Shown: piece after piece, positions 19,960 to 32,200 of the stretch | How the letters are laid out: every line of letters begins with the position of its first letter | How positions within the stretch are numbered: position 1 is the stretch's first letter | Source: Antedon mediterranea | Taxonomy: Eukaryota; Echinodermata; Crinoidea; Comatulida; Antedonidae | DNA: 64,000 bases | Assembly: GCF_964355755.1 (NCBI RefSeq) | Contig: NC_092670.1 | Span: 4,551,001-4,615,000, forward strand | Direction: 5' to 3' | Made by a program: the position numbers and the translations under genes | The notes under the pieces: generated by a model | Told to the model about the DNA's origin: nothing | What the model saw: only the letters and a program-made list of their open reading frames with translations | Database searches by the model: none

Positions 19960-21050
19960 ATGGTGAGTAAATTTTTATTGCATGTTTTATAGTGAATATA
20001 AAAATAGCTTAAACCGAGCGTTTTGTTTTCTGTGTCAGTCAAAAACATGAATTAATGTTATAGCTAGGCCGCTAAGCAGGCCTACTAGAGAGTACTAGGC
20101 CTAGGCCAGACTGGGAATAGATCATCAGTTGAGTAGGCCGCCCTGGCTAACAACTTCAATCATGCAAAAATCAAATGATGACGGTACTTGACTTGTGGAT
20201 GCGTGCCTCTTTGTAGTAATACGTAGGCTAGGTGCGGACTACTGTAATCCAATGTACATGTATGTATCTAATTTGGTTGGTATTAACTATTGTGTACAAG
20301 GAATTTTATTGTATGTAAACATATTTTCTTTTTGTCTTATATAGGCAGCATTAAAGAATTTCCGTCCCCTGTTTGATCGCGTACTGGTAGAACGATTCCT
20401 GCCGGAGCTGAAAACGAAGAGCGGAATTATGATTCCCCAGAAAGGACAAGCTAAAGTACTTGATGCAACAGTAGTGGCTACAGGACCAGGAGCAAGGATG
20501 GATGTAATTTCATTACTTAATTTTCCCTACAGATTTACAATATACCCTTTTTGGTTACATACCATTTCACCATAAATTACAATTGCCCCAGCATTAAGAG
20601 ATCTGGCACTAATATAATAAATGTGATATTGATTTGTCAAAAAAAAAATGCACATTTTCACAGTACAGAGAGCGATAGCCTAAAAAAATCAGTAATAACT
20701 TTGAATTATTTTCTGTTTCTATAGGATGGTAAAAATCAACAAATATCTGTTACTGTTGGCGACCGAGTACTACTTCCAGAGTATGGAGGCACTAAGATTA
20801 CACTTGATGAAAAGGTGAGGAAGATGAGCTGCTGTATTTAATTCACAAAATTAGTAATAATTGATGAGATAGGGGAAGAGGAAGAAATGGACTAGATAAA
20901 TCCTAATGCACTTGACAATTGCATAACTACTATAAAGATTATCACCCTAAAAATCTGTTCCAGATTGTAATAATGTGGCCTTATTTTTTTTTTTTTCAGG
21001 AATACCATTTGTTCAGAGAGGGAGACATTCTAGCCAAGTATGAATCATGA
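19960..21050 (+). CDS. HSPE1: 10 kDa heat shock protein, mitochondrial (co-chaperonin HSP10)
   Basis: Four exons: 19960-19962 (the ATG alone, then GTGAGT), 20345-20503, 20725-20814, 21000-21050; 303 nt, 100 aa plus TGA. HSP10 forms the heptameric lid of the HSP60 chamber in the mitochondrial matrix. Seen: 'NFRPLFDRVLVERF' at the N-terminus, mobile loop 'KSGIMIPQKGQAKVL' that contacts HSP60, 'GDRVLLPEYGGTKITLDEKEY', and 'REGDILAKYES' at the end; the length matches the roughly 100-residue family. The first intron directly after the start codon matches the vertebrate gene. Polyadenylation signals AATAAA lie at 21314 and 21324. It is divergently transcribed from HSPD1. Confidence 0.96.
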
Positions 21051-21313
21051 AGATAACATTACCTGTAGAAACAAAGATTTATTTATACAAAAGATAATCC
21101 TGGCTAAAGATCTTCTAAAGGCTGAAGTGAAACCAATGACTTAGCATTACTAATTCTGTGACTGTTTGATTATTATAGTAAATACAGTACATAGTTGTGA
21201 CCAACATGGAAAACAATTTAAATTTGTTACTGGTGAAATTAGCAACAAGGAATAATAGAATTGTTAAATAATGTCAAATTGTATTGGTTAAATATGCATT
21301 TAACTGCCTTTTT

Positions 21314-21329
21314 AATAAACATAAATAAA
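21314..21329 (+). terminator. HSPE1 polyadenylation signals
   Basis: Two AATAAA hexamers (21314-21319 and 21324-21329) lie about 265 bases after the HSPE1 stop codon, giving a 3' UTR of ordinary length. Confidence 0.6.
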
Positions 21330-22776
21330 AGGTTCTTATTATGTAGATGGTCTATTTTGGTTTGTCTCCAAGTGTTGAATTACAGACTGGCATTTCATTA
21401 AACCTTTTGCTCTTTAAAGCACAAAGATGTTGGAAAAATTTGACCGACAGACACTTGCCATCAGTACAGTACTGTATTTGTAACCATTGACTGCACACTC
21501 ATTCCAAAAAACTGCAATCACGGTGCCTGATATTAAACATGTTAGCTGTGTACATACCAGGGTTAACGAACTGTTCTATAAATGGACCTTTACTTTACAT
21601 TGCGCAAGTTTTGCAAAGGCAGCAATTTTCTTGTCTTTTTTAGAGGTCAGTTTGATACGAAGCTACGGGCCCCCATTGGAGACATGCGTAAACAAATATT
21701 GCAGGCACAGGGTCTGTAGGCAGGAACGTGCGGTCTGTGTGAATTGGCCTTTAAGCTGACTCATATCATCCATGTGGCAAGTGCAACAGCAACTCTCCTA
21801 GACCTCAATGTTGTTAACACTAATGTACCTCTAATGTCAATTCTATATGTTTCTGAGATATATCAGATGGTCGGGTTAAAGGGGAGATTTATAACATGTT
21901 TACCAGTTTTTTTTTTTGCTTTTAATCTCGGACCAAGCCAAACTACAATAAAGAGAGGGAGCATAAATGTTAAACATAGCTATAGTCTGATAGGCATGAT
22001 GATGCCGTTTTCTTGATAGAATGGCAATATATAATTTATTCATTACAGGTTAAGCCATTTACATGCAATAATAACCAAAATGCAAAATCAATACTTATAA
22101 TAGTTTATCCTCTTGCACAAATCAATCTCTTTATTGCATATGATGAAAACACATTTTATATTCAGTTTGAACAATACACATGAAATAACTCAAAACACTA
22201 TTCAATCTATTATGATGTATGTCAACCTCTACTGAACAAATCTTTACCAGACTTTCAACTGCAAACAAGACCATTTAGGATTACTCAATCAACACATAAA
22301 ACAATCAACCTATTCAATTGAATTTCACTTTGTAATTATTATTAATTATGTTATATAATTTTAATGTTTTATCACAGGTATGTTTGTGATACTAATTGAT
22401 GTGGCATTGTTGTGTCTGGTTAACACACATCAGCAATGCCACATTCCTTTCCAATCTCTTTTGCTTGTACCACATAGTTAGTGTACTAAACAAATTGGTT
22501 AAATTATCATATTCAATGGGATAAGACCCTACTACAGTAGTGGAATATTGTTAGTTATATATACATTATGAGGTAAGGTGACATATGACTACTGTACACT
22601 AATGTTTGGAACTATACAGACATCTAAATAATGTGTTGTCATACCAGGAAATGGTGTCGGGTGATAGTAATGCATATTCTAGATGGACACCTGCATTTAG
22701 ACAATCCCAGATATTAATAACTCTGCGACTTTCCCACATTATTTTGTTGTCACTCAGATAGCATTGCAGTATCTTA

Positions 22777-22841
22777 AAGCTCTGTCTACACTAACAAACT
22801 TCATGCGACAAAAAAAAAGTTTGATAGTGTAGACAGAGCTT
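22777..22841. mobile_element. 65-bp remnant of a TA-insertion MITE (copy A)
   Basis: Inverted termini AAGCTCTGTCTACACTA and TAGTGTAGACAGAGCTT are nearly joined, flanked by TA on both sides (22775-22776 and 22842-22843). It is an internally deleted relative of copies B (23584) and C (26427). The TA duplication suggests the Tc1/mariner superfamily. Confidence 0.8.
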
Positions 22842-23033
22842 TACACATGCTCAGTTGAAGTCTGTAAAAAACAGACCGCATTTGAACAGATATTTTATCA
22901 TTGAAGATTGGTATGCATGTAAATTAAGCACACAGTAACGAAACAAAATTATCCATTATTATTATTATTATCCATCCATTACTTAATGTAATACAATTAC
23001 GTAAACAAACAAGTTCCATGTTTTCGGTTGATG

Positions 23034-23039
23034 TTTATT
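23034..23039 (-). terminator. Candidate citrate synthase polyadenylation signal
   Basis: TTTATT on the plus strand reads AATAAA on the gene strand, about 180 bases beyond the CS stop codon. Confidence 0.45.
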
Positions 23040-23215
23040 AAAGTTAAATTTGTTGAAGATGGTTTAACCCTGTCATATTCTACCTACTTTGCGGCTGAAA
23101 TACAAAATTATTAAGACTGATAGTTAGTTTCAGATATAATTATTTACTATATAATTTAATTTTTTTTGGATGTGTATTTCATTTATGCATTAACATATTC
23201 TTTTGTAAAAAACTA

Positions 23216-26200
23216 CTATAAACCAACAAGTTTCTTGAGTCCGCTTGTGCTCATTGATTTTGGTCGTTCAAGGGGCAGACCTAGAGCACGATCCCAGATG
23301 AGTGATGAGAGTACACCAAGAGCTCTGGAGACGCCAAACAGGACTGTGTAGTAGTTCATTTCAGTCATGCCAAAGTGCTACAAAAAGACAAACATTGTTT
23401 GAAATATAATGAAATATACATTAGAGTTTGTACATTTTTGTTACTGCACGCATCATCCATACACATGGAGTATCAAAATGACTGAGAAGGTTACAATACA
23501 ACTTTTAAAATTATCCATCATCTTGGATCCAATCTAAATTTTCCAAATTTCCCCACTTTATACTGGCATTTAAAGCAAATCTAAAGCTTTGTCTACACTA
23601 CCAAACTTTATGTGACAACAAAATGTGATGTGCCCATAATGGACATGATGATGTCATAATTGGACACTTTTTTTGTCAAACTAGTTTGATAGTGTAGAGA
23701 ACTTTAGTGAGGTGAGACTAATTAGTTTGGTGGGACATTCATATTATATTCTCTCCAGTAGTTTTTTTTAAACTTTTAAATTCATAAAAATGAAATATGC
23801 CTTGGCAAATTAATCTACACTCCAAAAGAACCTACTGACACTGAGGGATGTTCCTGGAGGTGTGCTTACCTAGGAAAATGAGGCTAAACTATTGATTATT
23901 AGCATCAATTCTTACCTGAAGCAGTACTCCACTGTGTGCATCAACATTAGGCCATGGGTTCTTAGCCTTGCCATGCTCAAGGAGGACATCTGGAACCACA
24001 TCATATAATTGGGCTACCAGCCTAAAGAGAGGATCACCTGGGAGGTGTTTGAACGCAAATTCACGTTGACACATGTAGCGTGGGTCAGTCTTTCGTAGTA
24101 CAGCATGTCCATACCCTGGTACAACCTAAAAATAATTCAAACACTATATTAAGCCATGATAAGAAACGTTTATATTAAGTCCTCTAATTCAAAGGTGAAG
24201 GTGTATATTGTTGCATTTGATCAAAGTGTTAAGATTCTATAGCATAATGAACAGGGAATGAATGATTATATATATATTTCAACAAATGTATAGACCTGTC
24301 CTGATTTCAGCGTATTCCAAATAAATTCTTTTAATTGGTCGTCTGACACATCACCGCCAAGTTTTTCACGAAGCTTTGTAATCCATACTAATACTTCCTA
24401 TTTGAAAAAAATATATAAAAATGTAAGAAACCGAAACAACATAATACATTAGAAGAGGAAATTGGCAAAGAAGTGGGAGGATTAGAAAATGCAAACTGGC
24501 ATCTGATTGGCTGATTTGCAACAGCCATATCCAAAGAGAAGGTTCCTGCTTTATGTTCATGAGGTTGGGAGTTTGAATTTTGAGCTCAATCGCTTCCCTT
24601 ATTGCTCAATCGCTCTCTGCTCTATACAACACCCCACATGATATTTCCAAACAGTCTCCCATCCAAGAACACAAGCCGGCACAACATTGCTTAACTAGAA
24701 TAAAAGCTCAATAACGATGTTCCCACACACTATGGCTGCGGCAGATTGAAATACCGTATACTGTATCCTAAAATAATCCTTGTGACTACTAATACAAGAC
24801 AACAAAAAAGATGTCATGTTTTAACTACCTGATTAGCTAATCCATGCAGTGGGCCAGCCAATCCATTCATACCAGCTGCAAATGACAGGTAAGGGTCTGA
24901 TAGAGCACTTCCAACAAGATGGACACTATGGGCACTGACATTGCCACCCTCATGGTCACTAAAAGAAAGTTAAAATGTATAAGTGATAGGGCTCTGATAG
25001 AGCACATACAATATGAACAGTATGGCCACTGAAATTGCCACCTTTGTGGTAACTAAAAGAAATTTTAAATGTATAAAAAGTGATAGGGGATAGAGAGGGA
25101 TACAGCGCATCCACTTCATGGGTAATAGGTATGGGAGGTATGTATAAATAAATTAATCCATGGCAGGACAATTTCCCCTTTTTAGCACACATTTATTTAT
25201 TTAAATACATATTTATACAGGATATAAACCATTTCAGGTATAGATATTGCACATTTTACATATGATCCTGTTTTTTTCAGAGCAATAGATTAACAAATAA
25301 TCATAAAAACTTACAATAAAACTTCACAATACAAAGACAGACAATATATACAATGTTTTAATAAAAGGAGTGACAAATTAAAGGGAACATAAAATGTAAT
25401 TGTTCAATATAGTCTAAAAAGAAGAAAACAAATAATAGACAAAGCAATGAACTCCAAAATGTACCTGTGTATTGTGAGGTAAAGACGCATTAGCTCTGTG
25501 AAGGTTGGATCATCATAGCCAAGCATTGTGGTGAAATTTTGAGACCAGTCTTTATCAGCATCAATGACGCCAATTTTGCCATCACGATAAAGGTTGCGGT
25601 AGATGATAGCAGCTATGGTGGGCAATTTAGCAATAAGGTCCATTGTATCTTCGTATGTGTACTATAAAACATAAGAAAGAACAATTCATTTTCAAATCTC
25701 TTGCTAGTGATAGGCATATTTATTTATACATGGAAATAACATTGTAAAACAATGAAACATTAACTTTTTATTAACTTTTTACTATTATGAAAAACTTAGC
25801 CAAGCTGCTGCAAGCATGAAACACAATGATCGCTAGTTAAAGACTTTTTTCTAATAGATGAATTGCGCAAATTCCCATAGAAGAAAATGTCGCACTACCC
25901 TTTTCACTGCAAGAATGATCAGCTGCGATTTTCATGTTCATCGCATGTCTGCTAAGCTTTTCGATTCACATGAGTGCTCATGAATGAGTCATAGCTCATT
26001 TCAAGAGCTCTGATTGGTTGTGCAATATATATATATATGTATGTAAGTGTATAAGCTGATTCGCATAATATAAGAAATTCGTCTAGTGGAAAAAAAACAG
26101 GTATCCATTCTCATAACAATTTGATCAACAATAACTTTTTTTAAATTACCTCCCAGTAGAGTGCTTTGTTCACTCCTTCTGAGTATGCCTTGGCAAATTT

Positions 26201-29200
26201 ACTCTCGCTGTTCATGGCAGTGATGGCAGCACTGAACTGTGACATCGGATGGAGAGTGTTGGGAAAGTTGTTAAGCATTTGTACAACGTGAGGTGGTACA
26301 TCGGCACGAAGGGCCCAGTCCTTGGATATCGCATCAGTCTAAATAAGTACAAAACATATAATAAACAAGCATAAATCTACATACAAATCAGTAATGAGAT
26401 GATACAAGTATAACAATTGACATTTAAGCTCTAAACTTTCAAGCTACGTGACAAAAAAATGTGATGTGCCCATATATGAACGTGATGACATCTTATCACT
26501 GCCAATTTGGGCATATAACTACCGTATTTGGACACATCACACTTTTTTTGTCGAAATAGTTTGATAGTGTAGACAGAGCTTTAGACACATATTCCTAGGC
26601 ATGTCTCATCATTTAAATATACTTCTGATGGAATGATAGCCAATGATCTGATGTTATTTCTAGTATATACAGGTTAGTACAGCCGCTGAAGGCTCACCTG
26701 CCAAATTACTAGGACTACCAATGTTAGTGTTCAGCCTAATGTGTTAAACGTATGAATACCAATGTTTAGCCAGCCTTACCTGTTGTTGTGTTGGGACGTC
26801 ACCAGTACAAAGTAACCAGAACAGACCTTCAGGTAATGGTTCCTCACCACCGGGGGCCTTTGGTAGGAGCTTCTGACATTGTGGGATGGAATAACCTCTG
26901 AACTCTATACCTTCATCAGGATCTAATACAGATGTCTCGGTTACTAAGCCTTTTATACCTCGCATACCACCATACAGCTATAAGAACAACAAATTTATAT
27001 ATTAATTAAATTGGAATATCATTAGCAGTAAACATATCCTACAGTAAAAACACTTCTAAAACAAATATTTTTCCCTGAGATTTGGCAACAATTGTTTAGC
27101 AACATTTATTTAACCAAATTTCACCGATAAAATTGAAGAGATAAATAAAAGCAAATATCATTCATTTCAATGGAGAAAAAAAACAATGGTGGTCCCTGTC
27201 ATGTGACATGATATAACAATGCCAAAACAATGACAACAAAAAACGGGAACAAAAAGATAATGACAGTAAATAGGAAAAAAAAAAAATTTTGTTGATATAA
27301 AGTTTGCGGTATACCACATATATTAGTTCTGAAAAGAACCGTCGAGTTCCTCGACGTTTCGACCCATATGCTTTGATCGTTCTCAGGAGTGAGAAATACA
27401 TTTTGTATATATACCGTAGGATACTGTAGTACTTTGGTAGAATAAACAGGCCTAAATTATAAACTATTGCATCTTACCTGGTCCACTACAATTTCACCTA
27501 TCACTTTATTTCCATGGCTCTGTCTAAACTCTTTTACCTCTTGTTGTTGTTTTGGAATGAGATTTGCTAACACCTCTTTCAAATTCTGAAATAACAATAA
27601 ATAATATTTAGATTTATTAATTATTATCATTATATAAGTGAGGGATGACATAAGAAACAATTACTTTTATTATTTCAAACAATGTTTTCTGCGCATATTC
27701 TAGGTGCCGTTTATTCAAAGTGGGGCATTTATTTGAATAAATATGGTTCAACACTCAACGTACAAACAAACATACAACTTGCACATACAATCTATGATGA
27801 GAGGAGGCAGCATATTTGAGTAATTACTCTTACATTTATTTCACTTAAGGTAAGTATCACTTAAGGCAAGCACTTCAGGGTAATTCGGTGTCCCAGCACA
27901 AAGGAGCAAGCAAGCAAGTGTCAGGCCCAATGGGTTAACTAAGAGGAAATATAGTACAAATGGTTTGCCACTACTGTATGGAGCTTCCGACTACCTAACT
28001 AGGTTAGGTCAATCGATGTGTTGTCGGCCGTCCCCTGGAAAAATAAACCATCAAAACTGCGTCGAGGTAGGGAGCGAGGAATCGCGTCCCAATATCCCCA
28101 CATGCGCACAATGAACTAACATGAAATAGTTTGGTTATCGGTCAACGCAAATAACACTAACAGGCTTCCTATTATTATATTGATGAGTCGTAAAGTACAG
28201 TCAAGCATACTATAGCACTGACCAATAGACACTGTGCTCGCATGGCATGAATAATTCATAACTATTCTAATACTAAAATCAATAAACTACTTACTGTTGA
28301 ATCTGAAACATTGCGTACACTTGAAATTGCAGGGAGGAAATTCTACAAAAAAAGATACAATAATAGAATTCAACTGTGAATAAATTGTACAGTATACAGT
28401 AGCATTATACAGCATTCATGCAATTGATGGTACATATAATTTTATTTACAATGATGCCATTTTATACAATATTCGTATTCATGTATTGCATGATTACCAT
28501 AGTGTATGCGGCAAGCCATATGATTCTATAAAAAAGGGAATTATAGACAAGGTAGAAAATGTATTGGTATTTCGGTGTTATACCTATTCTACAACCGAGT
28601 AATGCTACTATATGCAAATATGGGAGTGATGTATTCTTAACTAATACTGTAGTTCGAACATCACTAGACAAATATACTATATCACTTATCAGTAATTGAT
28701 AGTTATATATTTGCTGTTTTTTAGAATAATTACTGTAAATTACAACACTTGAAACCTTTACATATTTGCAGATTTAGCAAACTTCACCACTAGACAATAC
28801 AGTAATCTAGGTACAATAGGATTCTTTACTATAGTCAACCAAAAGGTGTCCAGTATTGGGAGAGTTGACTGTATGTATTAGTAATAACAATAGTACAGGT
28901 ATAAAAACCTTAAGACCAGGAAGAACATTATGAATGACAAAATGTTGATACATAACAATAAACAACCTTAAATTGTTACATAAACAAGTGGATTATCAGT
29001 AAAAACATTAGGCTGGTAAAATATTACATTAAAACCTTCAATTCAATAAATAATTTTATTAAAGATATTAAATTATTTAATTTTTCGCTATAATTAAAAC
29101 AAGATAAATACAATATTTCAACAGTAATATTTTTCAATAAATAATAACAATATACTGTTAATAATATACAAAATAAAAACAGATCAAACAACCGTCACTG

Positions 29201-32200
29201 TATAAAATCAAGTATCTATACTATTTATCAAAAATACATAGTTTTCTAATTGTTACTGTGATTACATTACTCTGAACGTCACATAAACACGCCCATTGTA
29301 TAGTAGTCTTAAAAAAAAGTCTGCACAAAAATAAAGAATGAACTTTGAACTTTACAGAAATGTCATTATCTTGACTGGAGTTCATCAGTACAGTAGTGAG
29401 CACTCGTTGGTAGCATCTCCTATCCTCCGCACAGCGGTAATGTTATGTGTAAATTACACAATGAATTAACATAATACGATGCACACTATGAAAGCCTGAC
29501 AATTGCTGCTTCACTCTCACAATCCGTACAGTTCAGGAAATCTTGATATAAATTATTAAAGGGATTTTGAGAGCAAGGTCATGTGATCCATGGGATATTA
29601 TGTCACTGACTTTGACCTTTTAAGAGATCAGATACTATGACATAGGGTCATTGATTTAGTTTTAGCGTCAACAATCTTTGCGATTTGATTGGTTATTTAA
29701 ATATTAATTATAACATGTAGCAAGTGTAGCATGTTACATGTAGTCACGCATGTGATACTGTACTGTATTCCAGAACATCATCAGATCAATTAACAATTTT
29801 AAATGATTTTTTTTAACTAGGGTAAAAGATTTAATGTTCTATTATTAAGGAATTTGCTAATTAATAATAATTACATCATTACTAGACAATTTACGTTGGA
29901 AACCATAAAATACTGTAACTAGAAATGGCGAGATTAAAGAGTTTGAGATTTTAAAGCAATCGCCACTACAGTAAGCTACGCTAACCTAATAATATAATCC
30001 CTTAATTTTTTTTTAATGACATTGAGTGCATCCATGAGTCAAATCTGCAGGAATACTGTACCACTGTAACATCTAGTTACCGTAGGATCTGAATCATAAT
30101 ATCCTTTCCTTTTTATAAATTCCATGAAATCTCTATCTGACAATTTATCAAAAAATGTACAGTTTTCGTCCCAAGAAAGCTAACTTAGAGCATTTTATTC
30201 TGTTAAAGTTGTGATTAAAATAAACTTTTAAAGTTTTGAGGAGGTTTGGACAGAATTTGTTTAGATTTGAAAAAAAAGGGGTGAGGAGGGGAGGTAAAGA
30301 TACATCAATTTGAAAAAACGTTGAAGAAACAAAAGCTTGGACTTAGAGTGACAACATAATTGATAAACATACTGCAGCATACTAAATTTCTAGATTATTT
30401 AGTAGTAATAGTTATAAAATAAACTGCATGGGTTTCGAAAGGAACAGTAATATAAAGGTGGACTGGTCATCCTGTGTGGACAGTATGGTTCTGGTACCAT
30501 ACAGTACAACATCTTAACCAACAACATACAGTACAATACTGTACCCTCAATAACATGCTAAATTCCTATCAAATATGCACAGAGTCAACACATTTACCAA
30601 TTGAAAATGAATATCATTAACCTATATAAAATGCTTAATTTTTTAATTAAAAAAATGGTACCAGCATAATTGCCATTTTCTATTGTTATCAACATAAATT
30701 GCACGTTGTACTGTACATCAATTAGGTATTTATTAACTCTCATTGACATGGTAATTGAGCCTACAACAACAATAAAAAATTTATAATATGACTTTCCCAA
30801 TACAGTTAAAATTTAGAATGTTTATAAATAAGGCCCTGTTTCTGCTGCCAAGAAAATAGAAAATACTGTATGTGATACGGTATTTTTTGAATACCGTATT
30901 TTTTTGGCAGCAGAAACTGCGCTCATAAAAAAAAACACTGATTTGTATACATATGGTATTTACAAATTTATACCGTATTTTTTGTACCCATTTCTGCTGC
31001 CAATAAACAATACAGTATTTTTTTTGACCTGTGACATGAGGTCAACATTGTGATTTTATTTTCTGTCGCTGTCAGCTGTTTTACACACGTGTATAGATAT
31101 ATTCGGCGAAAATGTGAAGCGAAGACGTCACAGTATTTACTATATAAATCTGTGTGGGGAGGGGAAGCTAAAATGTCCGGCCAACTAAAAGGTAATAAAA
31201 GGGACAACCACATTTATAAAGCCATTTCTAAAAAAATAAAGCAGGAGTACGGAATAGACTTGTCTCCAAAGCAAGTAAATTCAAAGCTGAAGAGCCTGCG
31301 AAAGCAGTAACATTGCAAAAGACAATAACTCAGGGAGGAATTAAATTACTTGTCCCCATTACGATGTTTTCTGTGCTCTCACAACATCGCTATTACTAGG
31401 GCGAGGCTGTTGAAAGTGAGGCGTAAAACTTCTTTTATTGCGACTTTTAATTATCGACCAAATAAATGAATGGCAATTTGGGTAAAAATGATGAAATTTA
31501 AAATGACCACCCAAGAAGTATTGTTAGCAGAAACAGGGTACTAAAAAATACAGTATAAAAATTACCGTATTTTATACAGTATTTTTATACTGTCAGTGTA
31601 TTTTGAGTAGTTGCAGCAGAAGCAGGCCCTACAATGGTAGAAATATTTTTGTTAGGTAAAAGATGAAATGTTTTATTTTGATTAGGAATAAAAACATGAA
31701 TTGATTATTTGCAGGGAAACACACTCTTGATTATGCATGTGATTAGTGAAGTATGTATTATTAAATATCATGCCACTCACAATCCTAAAAATGACAAGGA
31801 TCTACCATGACAAGGATCTACCATGACAAGGATCTACCATGACAAGGATCTACCATGACAAGGATCTACCAAGTGTATGTAAGTAGCCTACTGTAGTACT
31901 ACCGGTAGCTAGAACAGTACAACATGAAATACCGGCACATTTATATTGACTATTTTGCCTAACCATACCGTTACGAATGAGTGAAAAGTTAAGGTGCTGT
32001 GCATAAAATGACTTGCGCTGGTACTGTTGCAACTAATAATTAGTGAAAAATGAATTGTTTCACATGGTTCCTCGTATCGTATGGTTACAATTACATGGCA
32101 AAATATTGCATTTCACAGCATTTTCCCGATACAGGATAAATAATTGTATTTAAATAAATACAATTTTGATTAATAATTGGTATTACTATTATTGTACAGG

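Larger units (their letters stand above)
21330..23215. other. Intergenic between HSPE1 and CS (convergent)
   Basis: No gene is recognised. The open frames at 21487-21759 and 21744-22016 overlap, lack domain signatures and look fortuitous. It contains a short TA-flanked MITE remnant at 22777-22841 and the citrate synthase 3' UTR at its right end. Confidence 0.55.

Noticed and set aside
21487-22016. Two 90-aa overlapping ORFs between HSPE1 and CS
   Set aside because: No family resemblance, overlapping frames and no splice-site support; probably downstream non-coding DNA.
23166-23351. 61-aa plus-strand ORF at the CS 3' end
   Set aside because: Antisense to the last CS coding exon, which is confirmed by homology and phase.
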